Positions 38,301-46,292 of a stretch of DNA of 64,000 nucleotides are shown one piece after another. Origin of the DNA: Bacteroidota bacterium (GTDB lineage Bacteria > Bacteroidota > Bacteroidia > Flavobacteriales > Flavobacteriaceae); contig CANFJB010000005.1 in NCBI GenBank assembly GCA_947447375.1, positions 62,001 to 126,000 on the forward strand, given 5' to 3'. Position 1 is the first letter of the stretch. The number at the start of each line of letters is the position of its first letter. The position numbers were made by a program, and so were the translations under genes. The notes beneath the pieces are model-generated. The model was not told the DNA's origin, searched no databases, and saw only the letters and a list, made by a program, of their open reading frames with translations.

Positions 38301-38594
38301 TTAAGCTATTCTTTACCTAAATCTGTTATAACTAAATTAGGATTACAATCATTTAAACTAGGAATTAACGCTAGAAACCCATTTGTATTTTTAGCTGATG
38401 GAAGTTTCTTAAAACCTAAAAATGGTGGAGCAAATAATGGCTATTTTGATCCTGAAGCTTCATATAGCTATTCACCTCAAAGTGTAAATACTAGATTGTA
38501 TGTAAATGACAATGGAAATGCTCAAGGATATGCGAATGTTGGTCAATATCCTACAACTAGAACATTCGGAGCTAGTATTAATTTAACTTTTTAA
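35337..38594 (+). CDS. SusC/RagA-type TonB-dependent outer-membrane transporter, pair 2
   Basis: 1085 residues from the ATG at 35337 (MKAIYNFLLAVIVLLITQISFAQ, a clean signal peptide). Carboxypeptidase-D-like domain (VSGVVTDQSGVPIPGVNVSV, LVFSFLGMKTKEV), TonB-box region LKDVVVGALGIKRTKDAV, plug with VVSSLTGKVSGLTIS, ALVVIDNVIS, VNVIKGSQGGAIYGSQGVNGVIIVTTKKG, and barrel ending FGASINLTF. It is only loosely similar to the SusC of pair 1 and is partnered with an SusD of a different subfamily, so the substrate probably differs. No dedicated enzymes nearby. Confidence 0.95.
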   Translation: MKAIYNFLLAVIVLLITQISFAQVQSVSGVVTDQSGVPIPGVNVSVKNNKTGTQTDLDGKFKITASQNQVLVFSFLGMKTKEVTVKSSVLNLKMEDDATELKDVVVGALGIKRTKDAVTYANKQISAAEITQANNPNVVSSLTGKVSGLTISSLSGGVSPNLRIILRSARSITGNNEALVVIDNVISTATNLQLLSPDSIEYVNVIKGSQGGAIYGSQGVNGVIIVTTKKGSKTEKITFGVNSSVDYESVNFVADRQQEYGQGWANDPGFNFPNLPNGNPDPRNGSGFVVFENGSWGPAFNDPRFVGQQVPVGLPQADGTFFMTDWKPIKNNIKDFYKTGVTTQNGFDVNTGGLNSYVTLGVNKRTSDYVVDGDKLAKTSFNLRAGKTIGKLQIDGTINYATQTISQTSADLLDDLLQVAISIPISRFANSGNEGHWTAYADNPYWKSKAIRNDSRTDFFNGSAALAYEFNKHISANYTANVQLNTMDSQSHNDGWFNENKEVNFGGYSYYGQSVYTLGDLGQTNSPSSYSATQSTSSTFYSDLIFNLNYDLTNDLNFKANIGNNIQDQNYRITSQGGDKLDIPGFYNITNVLLPTQPFKLNNKVTEKRRVAGFLNIDLNYKSYLFLNASARIEQVTSVAKSYPYPSIGVSFIPTKAFDGLKSDYLNYLKVNASLTRVGNSSAVEAYDTNEIAVLPSGFPYGSLGALGYNRIPTDPNIRPEFVTTLEFGTQIGLFNDKVTFEGTYFSTRTDDLISNKTTSTVSGLQNLKGNIGSLESKGFELDLGCTPVKTKDFKWDIKTNFSTSKTKIISLGDGVSSVNLLSTSEVGIFAEVGEDFPLIKGTAFVRAPNGSIIVNADGTPQKSSTFQKLGKGTPDYILGLSNSFEYKGLKLTFVGDYRDGASAYSEAKRLLLFTGGDLETAGFDRTKGYVIPNSVQYSATTNTYTTNVTPALGANYASTLNFFTTTWRTTGEANIVDAAALKIREIALSYSLPKSVITKLGLQSFKLGINARNPFVFLADGSFLKPKNGGANNGYFDPEASYSYSPQSVNTRLYVNDNGNAQGYANVGQYPTTRTFGASINLTF

Positions 38595-38605
38595 TATTAA
38601 TAATT

Positions 38606-40234
38606 ATGAAAAATATAAAATTTATTTTGCCATTACTGGCATTAACATTATTCTCCTGTAGCGATTATTTAGATATAAATACAACTCCGAATAATCTATT
38701 TTTTGAACAAGCAACACCTGCAAAATTATTGCCCGGTGCACAAGTAACTACATATAGAGTTCAAGCTACAACGATGAACACTTTGGGAAATGTATTTATG
38801 AACTCTTGGACACGTAACGTACAATCATATGGTAACGGTTACGACAATGAATTACAATTGGTTATCAGTAACTCTTTCTATAGTGGAATTTGGGATGGCT
38901 TATATCTAAATCTTAAAAACTTTGATGCAATAATTAAATATCCAAATCCTGATGGAAAATATGATAATTATGTAGCTGCAGCAAAAATCTGTAAAGCTTT
39001 TTACATGCAAAGAATAGTTGATTTATATGGTAAATGCCCCTATTCAGAAGCTTGGCAAGGACTAGCTAATACCACTCCAAAATATGATGACGATTTTACT
39101 ATCTATAAAGATTTAGTTGCCAATTTAGAACAAGCAAGAGCATTAATTGCCAATCCATCTGCAAACGCTGAAGATATTTCAGGTGTTGACGTAATGTTAC
39201 ATGGTGATATGAATAAGTGGAATGAATTTGCTAATTCTACAGAATTAAGACTATTATTAAGAATGTCGGAAGCTACTGATGCAACTGTAAAAGCATTCAG
39301 AGATCTTAAACTTCAAGATATCAAAAACAACACTTTTCTATCAGCAAATGTAGTTATAAATCCAGGATATAGTGGTGCAACAGATGAACAAGCAACTCCA
39401 GGGTTTAACGTTTATGCTGTTACAGCTGCCGGCACAAATCAAGCAAACAGGTTGTTTATTACCATGTCAGGTCATGCATACAAAGCCTTACAATCTACAG
39501 CTACTACTAACTGGCCAGCTGGTGCAACCCGTGAAATCATTGCTGGTTCAGGAGTTACTTATCCAGACGTAACTGACCCACGTTCGGCTAAATTGTTTAC
39601 TGTTGGTTCAGGTCAAACTTTTAGACGTGCCGTTACTCAAGGTGCTACTTTAGTTGACGTAACTACACCAACAGGATCATTACCAGGCTTGCCATGTCGT
39701 TTAGGTCTAATTGGCAACTTTAATCCTTATTTTCAGGCACCAAATCAGACTCTTGCAGAATATTCTGCTTGTAATGGTTCTGTTATGTCTCTATCGGAAT
39801 CAAAATTCTTAGAGGCTGAAGCAGCAGTAAGGTATCCCGCCGTATTTACAGGAAGTGCACAAACTGCGTTTAATGCAGCCGTAACCGATGACTTCAATAG
39901 AAAAGTAGCCACTATAGGAACTTATTTGACCGTAATTAATGCTAAACCAAACTTTGGATTTTCTCCAGCATTTACAACAGCACAAAAACTACATGCCATT
40001 ATGTTCCAAAAATGGATTGCTTTAATGGGTGTAAATGCTATTGAATCTTACATAGATTATACTCGTACAGGTTACCCATTAACTCCTCTTTCTACTGTAA
40101 CTAATCAAACTCGAAAACCATATAGACTAATTTATCCTGTTTCCGAATATGTTGCTAATTCTGCAAACGTACCAAACATGGTTTCTAATGATGCATTTGC
40201 TATAAATGCTTTCACTCCTTTTTGGAAAAGATAA
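38606..40234 (+). CDS. SusD-like lipoprotein (SusD-like_2 type), pair 2
   Basis: 542 residues. Lipoprotein signal with Cys18 (LTLFSCSDYLDINTTPN). The segment TPNNLFFEQATPAKLLPGAQV and later IWDGLYLNLKNFDAII, KAFYMQRIVDLYGKCPYSEAW, MSLSESKFLEAEAAVRYP and FQKWIALMGVNAIESYIDYTRTGYP are typical of the SusD-like_2 group rather than the RagB group of pair 1. It would form the surface lid for the SusC encoded 11 nt upstream. It ends with a strong terminator that runs directly into the rlmB promoter. Confidence 0.93.
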   Translation: MKNIKFILPLLALTLFSCSDYLDINTTPNNLFFEQATPAKLLPGAQVTTYRVQATTMNTLGNVFMNSWTRNVQSYGNGYDNELQLVISNSFYSGIWDGLYLNLKNFDAIIKYPNPDGKYDNYVAAAKICKAFYMQRIVDLYGKCPYSEAWQGLANTTPKYDDDFTIYKDLVANLEQARALIANPSANAEDISGVDVMLHGDMNKWNEFANSTELRLLLRMSEATDATVKAFRDLKLQDIKNNTFLSANVVINPGYSGATDEQATPGFNVYAVTAAGTNQANRLFITMSGHAYKALQSTATTNWPAGATREIIAGSGVTYPDVTDPRSAKLFTVGSGQTFRRAVTQGATLVDVTTPTGSLPGLPCRLGLIGNFNPYFQAPNQTLAEYSACNGSVMSLSESKFLEAEAAVRYPAVFTGSAQTAFNAAVTDDFNRKVATIGTYLTVINAKPNFGFSPAFTTAQKLHAIMFQKWIALMGVNAIESYIDYTRTGYPLTPLSTVTNQTRKPYRLIYPVSEYVANSANVPNMVSNDAFAINAFTPFWKR

Positions 40235-40253
40235 GTAGTAGTAATTTTAATTC

Positions 40254-40281
40254 AAGCCCCGCTTTATGCGGGGCTTTTTTT
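40254..40281 (+). terminator. Rho-independent terminator of SusC/SusD pair 2
   Basis: AAGCCCCGC-TTTAT-GCGGGGCTT followed by T's. Its T-run continues straight into the TATATTTG box of rlmB. Confidence 0.93.
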
Positions 40282-40282
40282 A

Positions 40283-40290
40283 TATATTTG
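40283..40290 (+). promoter_or_regulatory. -7 box directly before rlmB
   Basis: TATATTTG, then CAAA, then the rlmB ATG at 40295. The start of transcription would fall at or beside the ATG. No TTTG -33 box is visible; the -33 region lies inside the terminator hairpin. Confidence 0.55.
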
Positions 40291-40294
40291 CAAA

Positions 40295-41029
40295 ATGGAA
40301 AAAGAACACTTAATATTTGGAATACGCGCAATAATTGAGGCAATTCAGTCTGGAAAAGAAATTGACAAAGTCTTTGTTCAAAAAGAAATTTCAGGGGAGT
40401 TAATGAAAGACCTCATGAAAGTAATGAAGAGAAATAATACTAATTTCTCCTATGTTCCTGTTGAAAAATTAAACCGACTTACACCTAATAATCATCAAGG
40501 TGTTGTAGCCAGTATTTCTCCTATTTCCTTTTTTGACCTAGAATCATTAATAGAAACTGTGATTGAAAATGGTAAGAAACCACTATTTCTTATTCTTGAT
40601 CAAATTTCAGATGCTAGGAATTTCGGAGCTATCATCAGAACCGCAGAATGCACTGGCGTAAATGGAATAATTATTCAAAAATCGGGAGCTGCACCTGTAA
40701 ATGGTGATACTGTTAAAACTTCTGCTGGTGCCGTTTTTAATATTCCTATTTGTAAAGTGGAACACATTAAAGATGCGATTTTCTTACTTCAAGCAAGTGG
40801 AATAAAAACTGTTGCCGCTACTGAAAAAACAGATCAAAATATATATGATATTTCTCTTAACGAACCAGTGGCTATCATTATGGGATCTGAAGATAGAGGA
40901 GTAAATCCTTCGGTATTAAAAATTGTTGATGAAAAAGCAAAACTTCCTATGTTTGGAACTATAGGCTCACTAAATGTTTCTGTGGCATGTGGTGCTTTTT
41001 TATACGAAGCTGTTCGTCAAAGACAATAG
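40295..41029 (+). CDS. rlmB: 23S rRNA 2'-O-methyltransferase RlmB (TrmH family)
   Basis: 244 residues. N-terminal substrate-binding domain (HLIFGIRAIIEAIQSGKEIDKVFVQ, PNNHQGVVA) and C-terminal SpoU knot domain with the three family motifs: NFGAIIRTAECTGVNGIII near residue 110, IIMGSEDRGVNP near residue 196, and LGSLNVSVACGAFLYE-like (here IGSLNVSVACGAFLYE) near residue 224. It is expected to methylate G2251 of 23S rRNA using S-adenosylmethionine. The start is well set because no upstream in-frame codon precedes the terminator. Confidence 0.94.
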   Translation: MEKEHLIFGIRAIIEAIQSGKEIDKVFVQKEISGELMKDLMKVMKRNNTNFSYVPVEKLNRLTPNNHQGVVASISPISFFDLESLIETVIENGKKPLFLILDQISDARNFGAIIRTAECTGVNGIIIQKSGAAPVNGDTVKTSAGAVFNIPICKVEHIKDAIFLLQASGIKTVAATEKTDQNIYDISLNEPVAIIMGSEDRGVNPSVLKIVDEKAKLPMFGTIGSLNVSVACGAFLYEAVRQRQ

Positions 41030-41089
41030 TTAAAATAAAAAAAATAATTAAATAGAATTTTAAAACAATAAACAATAATAAAATTTAAT

Positions 41090-41097
41090 TACTTTTG
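41090..41097 (+). promoter_or_regulatory. -7 box of the PDZ/T9SS protein gene
   Basis: TACTTTTG, matching TAnnTTTG, 19 nt before the ATG at 41117. Confidence 0.5.
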
Positions 41098-41116
41098 CTT
41101 AAATAAAAAAATAAAC

Positions 41117-41794
41117 ATGAAATTCAAAATTTTACTTTTAGTTGCTTTTTGTTCTATTAGCACATCGTTTTCTCAAGAAATTAATTTAGAAAAATGTCAA
41201 AAAACATGTGAAAAAACAGAAATCGTGAAGGAAAATGTTTTTCTCGGAGTAACGATTAACACAATTGGTCCTAATAGATTAAATATTATTGACATTCTTC
41301 CGAACACTGCGGCTTCAAGACAAGATTTATTAGTAAACGATGTTATCACCAAAGTAGATGGTATGCCAATTCCAAATCATAGTCGCTTTTTATGTGAAAT
41401 CAAATCACACAAACCTGAAGATGAAATCACTATAACATTCGAAAGAGAAGGAAAAGAGATTACAAAAAAATATATTTTAGGTTGGCAAACAAGTAGAGTT
41501 GTAACCACAAAGATTTGTTGTGACGACTTAAAACAAATTGAATTTGAAAATTCACTTAAAATATACCCAGTGCCTGCAAAGGACAAATTAACAATAGAGT
41601 CTTCTGCTCTAAAAGGAGAATATTCAATTGAAGTTTACAACATGAATAGAGCATTAGTTGATAGCTATAAAGACAATACTGAAAATTCAGGTAGTACCAA
41701 AGTAATTGATATTTCTAGATTACCTATAAGTACCTATTTTATAAGGATAAGTAACAATGGAAATATGGTAACAAAAACCTTTTTGAAACAATAA
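41117..41794 (+). CDS. Secreted PDZ-domain protein with T9SS sorting domain
   Basis: 225 residues. Signal peptide (MKFKILLLVAFCSISTSFSQ), a short Cys-containing segment (EKCQKTCEK), a PDZ domain at about 35-125 (FLGVTINTIG, IIDILPNTAASRQDLLVNDVITKVDG), a second Cys pair (TKICCDDLK), and at about 145-225 a type A T9SS C-terminal sorting domain (IYPVPAKDKLTIES, YSIEVYNMN, DISRLPISTYFIRIS, ending KTFLKQ). It should be exported through the Sec and type IX systems to the cell surface. There is no protease domain, so the PDZ may bind C-termini of other exported proteins. Its role is unknown. Confidence 0.85.
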   Translation: MKFKILLLVAFCSISTSFSQEINLEKCQKTCEKTEIVKENVFLGVTINTIGPNRLNIIDILPNTAASRQDLLVNDVITKVDGMPIPNHSRFLCEIKSHKPEDEITITFEREGKEITKKYILGWQTSRVVTTKICCDDLKQIEFENSLKIYPVPAKDKLTIESSALKGEYSIEVYNMNRALVDSYKDNTENSGSTKVIDISRLPISTYFIRISNNGNMVTKTFLKQ

Positions 41795-41813
41795 CAAATT
41801 AATTATTTATCTT

Positions 41814-41849
41814 ATAAAAAAAGACTTTCATTTTGGAAGTCTTTTTTTT
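41814..41849. terminator. Bidirectional terminator
   Basis: AAAAAAGACTT-TCATTTTGG-AAGTCTTTTTT between convergent genes, with A-run and T-run on both sides, so it serves the PDZ gene (plus) and the rhomboid gene (minus). Confidence 0.88.
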
Positions 41850-41872
41850 ATGAGTTATTTTTATAACAATAA

Positions 41873-42628
41873 TTATTCCTCAATCTTATTTTCTTTGTAA
41901 TGATAAATAAAATTTAATTCTGGCAGAGAGGTTTCTTTTTCAACATCTTCCTCTTCTATAACTGGCGGATTTACAAAATTGCCGTTTTCATCAAATCGCT
42001 GCATAAATTTATCTTCTGATGGATCATAATTGGGGTGTTCCCAATCGTATTTTATGATTTTTCTATATTCGGGAGTTTTATAAATTAATGCAAATACAAA
42101 TCCTGTTATTAATCCTGCAAGATGCCCTTCCCATGAAATTCCCTCTTTTACATTTGGGAAAATATACCAAATCATACTTCCATAAACCAAAACTACAAGC
42201 AATGAAAGCGCAACTAATCTATAATATTTAGTCATAATTCCTTTAAAGAAAATGAAACTAGCCAATACATAAATCAAGGAACTTGCACCAATATGAATGG
42301 ATTCACGACCGATAACCCAAGTTATAAATCCAGAAAGTACAATTCCGTTTAATATAACTTTGAAGAAGATATCTCTATAGAAATACCGCAAAGCAGTTAA
42401 TAATACTATTAGCGGAATAGAGTTGTTGTAAAGATGTTCTAGATTTCCATGAAGAAATGGCGCACAGATAATACCAATTAATCCAAAGAAAGTTCTAGGA
42501 TTAATTCCAAATTGTACTAAATTTAAATGAAAACGAATGTCAACCCAAAATAGAATCCACAGCGACAATACCAGTAAAAACGGCAAAATTATTACTGAGG
42601 TTGAATATTTAAAATGGTTGTCGTTCAT
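41873..42628 (-). CDS. Rhomboid family intramembrane serine protease
   Basis: 251 residues with about six transmembrane segments and a ~50-residue polar C-terminal tail. Rhomboid features: HGNLEHLYNNS at 60-70 (conserved His and Asn of TM2), GASS with catalytic Ser116 in TM4, and EGHLAGLITG with His169 in TM6. It cleaves membrane proteins within the bilayer; substrates unknown. It has a -7 box TATTTTTG (42670-42663) 34 nt upstream, and is divergent from rarA. Confidence 0.92.
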   Translation of the reverse strand: MNDNHFKYSTSVIILPFLLVLSLWILFWVDIRFHLNLVQFGINPRTFFGLIGIICAPFLHGNLEHLYNNSIPLIVLLTALRYFYRDIFFKVILNGIVLSGFITWVIGRESIHIGASSLIYVLASFIFFKGIMTKYYRLVALSLLVVLVYGSMIWYIFPNVKEGISWEGHLAGLITGFVFALIYKTPEYRKIIKYDWEHPNYDPSEDKFMQRFDENGNFVNPPVIEEEDVEKETSLPELNFIYHYKENKIEE

Positions 42629-42662
42629 AAATCGTTTCTGGTTGAAATTCTTTAAATGTAAT

Positions 42663-42670
42663 CAAAAATA
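42663..42670 (-). promoter_or_regulatory. -7 box of the rhomboid gene
   Basis: Minus strand TATTTTTG (TAnnTTTG), 34 nt before the ATG. Confidence 0.45.
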
Positions 42671-42769
42671 AAACCAAAAAAACAAAGTGCTATTTTGTCA
42701 GACTAAATAATTAATTTAAAGCAACAATTTGAAAATTTAAAAGTATAACCAAAAATGATTTAATATAAT

Positions 42770-42777
42770 TATATTTG
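42770..42777 (+). promoter_or_regulatory. -7 box of rarA
   Basis: TATATTTG; the transcript would carry a leader of about 75 nt to the ATG at 42859. Confidence 0.5.
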
Positions 42778-42858
42778 TAAAACGTTCAACTTAATATATT
42801 GTTTTATTTTCAAAACAGCGATTTTCAGATCTCAAAATTATCTCATTTCCAAATTAAC

Positions 42859-44136
42859 ATGGAAGCACCATTAGCAGAGCGAATTCGTCCTCAAAAATTA
42901 TCCGATTACATTAGTCAGTTGCACTTGGTGGGACCAAACGGCTCGTTGACACAACAAATCGAAAAAGGAATTATACCTTCTTTAATTTTGTGGGGCCCTC
43001 CAGGAACAGGAAAAACGACTTTGGCTCAAATTATTGCGCAAGAATCGAAAAGACCTTTTTATGAATTGAGCGCTATCAATTCAGGAGTGGCGGCAATTCG
43101 TGAAGTGATTGATAAAGCGAAACAAAGCGGTGGATTATTCACTACAAAAAACCCAATTTTGTTTATTGATGAGATTCACAGATTCAGCAAATCGCAGCAA
43201 GATTCCTTATTGGCAGCAGTTGAAAAAGGGTGGATTACTTTGATTGGTGCGACTACTGAAAACCCAAGTTTTGAGGTAATTCCGGCTTTATTATCGCGTT
43301 GCCAAGTATATGTTTTGAATGCATTTTCAAAATCAGATTTGGAAAGTTTGTTACAACGAGCAATTAAAGAAGACCAATTTTTAAAATTAAAGAATATCGT
43401 TTTGCAGGAAACGGAAGCCATTTTGAGACTTTCAGGTGGCGATGGACGTAAACTTTTGAATATATTTGAATTGGTTGTAAATGCTTCAAGTGAGGAAAAA
43501 ATCATTATTACAAATGAAAAAGTGCTCCAATTAGTTCAGCAAAATACAGTTTTATATGACAAAACTGGCGAGCAACATTATGATATCGTTTCGGCCTTTA
43601 TAAAATCGATTCGTGGAAGTGATCCGAATGGCGCGGTATATTGGTTGGCTAGAATGATTGAAGGTGGCGAGGACGTTAAGTTTATTGCTCGCCGAATGTT
43701 GATTTTATCGAGTGAAGATATTGGAAATGCCAATCCTACGGCGTTCATAATGGCAAACAATACTTTTCAAGCAGTTTCGACCATTGGTTATCCAGAAAGT
43801 AGAATATTATTGAGTCAATGTGCTATTTATTTGGCTACTTCACCAAAAAGTAATGCGAGTTATATGGCAATAAATGAAGCACAACAAGTAGTAAAACAAA
43901 CCGGAGATTTACCAGTTCCTATTCATTTGCGAAATGCTCCCACGAAATTAATGAAGGAATTAGGGTACGGTGAAGACTATAAATATTCGCACGATTTTGC
44001 TAATAATTTTGCTGAACAAGAGTTTTTACCTGATGAAATTTCAGAAACTAAACTATATAATCCAGGCGATAATGCTAGAGAAAATGGCACGCGTGAATTC
44101 TTAAAAAACCGTTGGAAAGATAAATACGGTTATTAA
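42859..44136 (+). CDS. rarA: Replication-associated recombination protein A (AAA+ ATPase)
   Basis: 425 residues from the ATG at 42859 (MEAPLAERIRPQKLSDYISQ); the open frame extends 20 codons upstream without resemblance to the family. Walker A GPPGTGKT at 46-53, Walker B LFIDEIHRF near 100, sensor GATTENPSFEV near 130, and the C-terminal MgsA/RarA domain (KSIRGSDPNGAVYWLARMIEGGEDVKFIARRMLILSSEDIG, LRNAPTKLMKELGYG). It acts at stalled replication forks with RecA and SSB. Its stop abuts the stop of the convergent gene at 44137. Confidence 0.95.
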   Translation: MEAPLAERIRPQKLSDYISQLHLVGPNGSLTQQIEKGIIPSLILWGPPGTGKTTLAQIIAQESKRPFYELSAINSGVAAIREVIDKAKQSGGLFTTKNPILFIDEIHRFSKSQQDSLLAAVEKGWITLIGATTENPSFEVIPALLSRCQVYVLNAFSKSDLESLLQRAIKEDQFLKLKNIVLQETEAILRLSGGDGRKLLNIFELVVNASSEEKIIITNEKVLQLVQQNTVLYDKTGEQHYDIVSAFIKSIRGSDPNGAVYWLARMIEGGEDVKFIARRMLILSSEDIGNANPTAFIMANNTFQAVSTIGYPESRILLSQCAIYLATSPKSNASYMAINEAQQVVKQTGDLPVPIHLRNAPTKLMKELGYGEDYKYSHDFANNFAEQEFLPDEISETKLYNPGDNARENGTREFLKNRWKDKYGY

Positions 44137-44838
44137 TTAAAACTTGATTTCCATCTTTTCAGAAACTACTTTTGAGTTGCTAAAATATTCAAAAAACCAT
44201 TGATTCTCCTTACTTACTAAAACTCCTTGAATAGCTTCTTTATAAGCAATAAAACAATTTGGAATTGAAGTTTTATAAATTTTCATAAACACTTTTGGAG
44301 TGGTATCAACTATTTGAAATCCATTTTCAATGGGTTGTGCAAAAAGTGTTGAATTTGTATCTCTCTTTATTGCATATGTACTCACAATTACTTCCTGTTT
44401 ACTATTCTTATCTTCTTTTTCCTTAATTGCCAATTTTTCAAAAGAAGTAAACGCCTCGCGTAAAGCTTGATTATAGGCAACCTGATATTCTTTTTCTCTG
44501 CTTTTTCCTTCCGAGGAAGTAAATAACACCACATTTTTACAATCTTTTAAAACTACAGTCAATTTCGTTGAAAATAGATTCCCAGAATTTTGAACATCAA
44601 CATATACTTTATTACAATTGCTATCTGCTATTTCACTTGGTAAAATATCAGTATCAAAATAGGTTATAAAACCATATTTTTCCATTAATAATTTTGTAAG
44701 TGTGTTTAATCGATATTGGTCTTTGTCTTTAAGAAATTCGAATTTCGAAGGCACAATGGCGTATTTATAATCATTTACAGATTGAGAAAAACTTAAGCTT
44801 GTAGCTAAAAACAGTAATAAAAATAGTGCTTTTTTCAT
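44137..44838 (-). CDS. Conserved-looking exported protein, unknown function
   Basis: 233 residues with a signal peptide (MKKALFLLLFLATSLSFSQ) and no lipobox. The first ~120 mature residues resemble a compact alpha/beta domain (YKYAIVPSKFEFLK, LLMEKYGFITYF, VYVDVQNSGNLFSTKLTVVLKDCKNVVLFTSSEG) followed by an Ala/Glu helical part (YQVAYNQALREAFTSFEKLAIKEKEDK). I do not recognise the family. It is periplasmic or outer-membrane associated and is the last gene of a five-gene operon, 3 nt after yjjG. Confidence 0.7.
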   Translation of the reverse strand: MKKALFLLLFLATSLSFSQSVNDYKYAIVPSKFEFLKDKDQYRLNTLTKLLMEKYGFITYFDTDILPSEIADSNCNKVYVDVQNSGNLFSTKLTVVLKDCKNVVLFTSSEGKSREKEYQVAYNQALREAFTSFEKLAIKEKEDKNSKQEVIVSTYAIKRDTNSTLFAQPIENGFQIVDTTPKVFMKIYKTSIPNCFIAYKEAIQGVLVSKENQWFFEYFSNSKVVSEKMEIKF

Positions 44839-44841
44839 GAT

Positions 44842-45522
44842 TTATAGGTGTTTTTTTAATTCTAATAAATGAGAAACTTGTTTAATGTTGTCATATGATT
44901 TTGATGTGTCAATATTAAATAAAATAGCATCCATTCCAAAATTTAATGCGCCATTTACATCGGCATCAATACAATCTCCAATCATAACACTGTTGGATTT
45001 AGTGGCTTTAGCTTCTTTAACTGCATATTCAAAAATCAAAGGATTTGATTTTTTTACCCCAGCCATTTCTGAATTGGTTATTGTATCAAAATAATGTTGA
45101 ATGTTTGAATTTTTCAATTTGTTACCTTGAATTTCTTGAAATCCATTGGTAATAATATGCAAATTGTATTTTGGTTTTAAATAATCTAAAATTTCAATTG
45201 CACCATCAAAAAGGTAATTGAATTTTGGCAAATATTCGATGTATTCTTCAGATAAGAAAATTATTTTTTCATCGTCGATTTCGTAATTTAATAGTTGGAA
45301 CGTATCTTTTAATCTACCCAAACGCAATTCAAATTGTGTGATTTTATCAACCCGATACAATTCCCAATATTTAATATTTATAGGCACATAATGATAAAGA
45401 AATTGTTTTAAATCGACATTAATTGCGTGTTTTTTGAAAATAGTTTCAATAGCTAACGCTGAATTTTTTTCAAAATCCCAAAGTGTGTGATCTAAATCAA
45501 AAAATACATGGTCAATTTTCAT
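44842..45522 (-). CDS. YjjG-type noncanonical pyrimidine nucleotidase (HAD family)
   Basis: 226 residues of the haloacid dehalogenase superfamily: motif I FFDLDHTLWDF at 8-18, a helical cap (residues ~20-90), motif II IITNGFQEIQ near residue 115, motif III lysine around KKSNPLIFEYAV, and motif IV MIGDCIDADVNGA near residue 177. Such 5'-nucleotidases remove phosphate from damaged or noncanonical pyrimidine nucleotides. Located 24 nt after radC and 3 nt before the exported protein gene. Confidence 0.88.
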   Translation of the reverse strand: MKIDHVFFDLDHTLWDFEKNSALAIETIFKKHAINVDLKQFLYHYVPINIKYWELYRVDKITQFELRLGRLKDTFQLLNYEIDDEKIIFLSEEYIEYLPKFNYLFDGAIEILDYLKPKYNLHIITNGFQEIQGNKLKNSNIQHYFDTITNSEMAGVKKSNPLIFEYAVKEAKATKSNSVMIGDCIDADVNGALNFGMDAILFNIDTSKSYDNIKQVSHLLELKKHL

Positions 45523-45546
45523 ACTTAATTTCTATTTGCTTTAAGC

Positions 45547-46239
45547 TTATAAAATCCCTTCATCAGTAAAACTCAAATATCCGTGTTCGGTGATAATTAG
45601 ATGATCTAAAATAGTAATATCTAAACTTTCAGCAGCTAATTTTATTTTTTTTGTAATCTTAATATCGGCATCACTGGCTTTTAAAGTTCCCGACGGATGA
45701 TTGTGACAAAGAACAATTCCTGTTGCTCCAATTTCTAATGCATGTTTGAATATCAATCGAACATCAACTAAAGTTGCCGTTATTCCCCCTTTACTCAACT
45801 GCGATTTTGAAACAATATTATTGGAATTATTGACATAAATTATCCAAAATTCTTCGTGAGGTAATTCTCCAATTATGGGCTGCATAATTTCAAAAATCAT
45901 CTTGCTAGAAGTTATCTTTTTTAATTCTGCGGCTTCCTCTCCCCTTCTTCGTCGTCCCAAATCCATTGCTGCAATTATAGAAATAGCTTTTGCTTCGCCA
46001 ATTCCTTTAAAAGTTACCAATTGCGATAATGATAATTTTCCCAAAGCATTCAAGTTATTATCCACACTTGACAATATCCTTTTGCTCAATTCGACTGCGC
46101 TTTCATTCCTGCTTCCAGAACCTATTAATATTGCTATCAATTCAGCATCGCTTAAAGCAGCTTTTCCTTTTAGCATTAATTTCTCTCGCGGACGGTCGTC
46201 TTCCGACCAATTTGTAATTGGGAATGAATTATTTTCCAT
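45547..46239 (-). CDS. radC: RadC family JAB-domain protein
   Basis: 230 residues: N-terminal UPF0758 region (NWSEDDRPREKLMLKGKAALSDAELIAILIGSG, LVTFKGIGEAKAISIIAAMDLGRRR, a helix-hairpin-helix) and a JAB/MPN+ domain with the zinc motif LCHNHPSGTLKASDAD near residue 175. It is annotated as a DNA repair protein in most genomes, but direct proof of that function is lacking in the family. Part of the TPR-mpl-radC-yjjG operon, 53 nt after mpl. Confidence 0.94.
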   Translation of the reverse strand: MENNSFPITNWSEDDRPREKLMLKGKAALSDAELIAILIGSGSRNESAVELSKRILSSVDNNLNALGKLSLSQLVTFKGIGEAKAISIIAAMDLGRRRRGEEAAELKKITSSKMIFEIMQPIIGELPHEEFWIIYVNNSNNIVSKSQLSKGGITATLVDVRLIFKHALEIGATGIVLCHNHPSGTLKASDADIKITKKIKLAAESLDITILDHLIITEHGYLSFTDEGIL

Positions 46240-46292
46240 TGAATAATAAGATAAAAGGCGTTTAATAATAAAGTGAAAATAATTCTATTTAA

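Noticed and set aside
42799..42858. Upstream extension of rarA
   Set aside because: The 20 extra residues do not resemble the family; the MEAPLAERIRP start at 42859 does.
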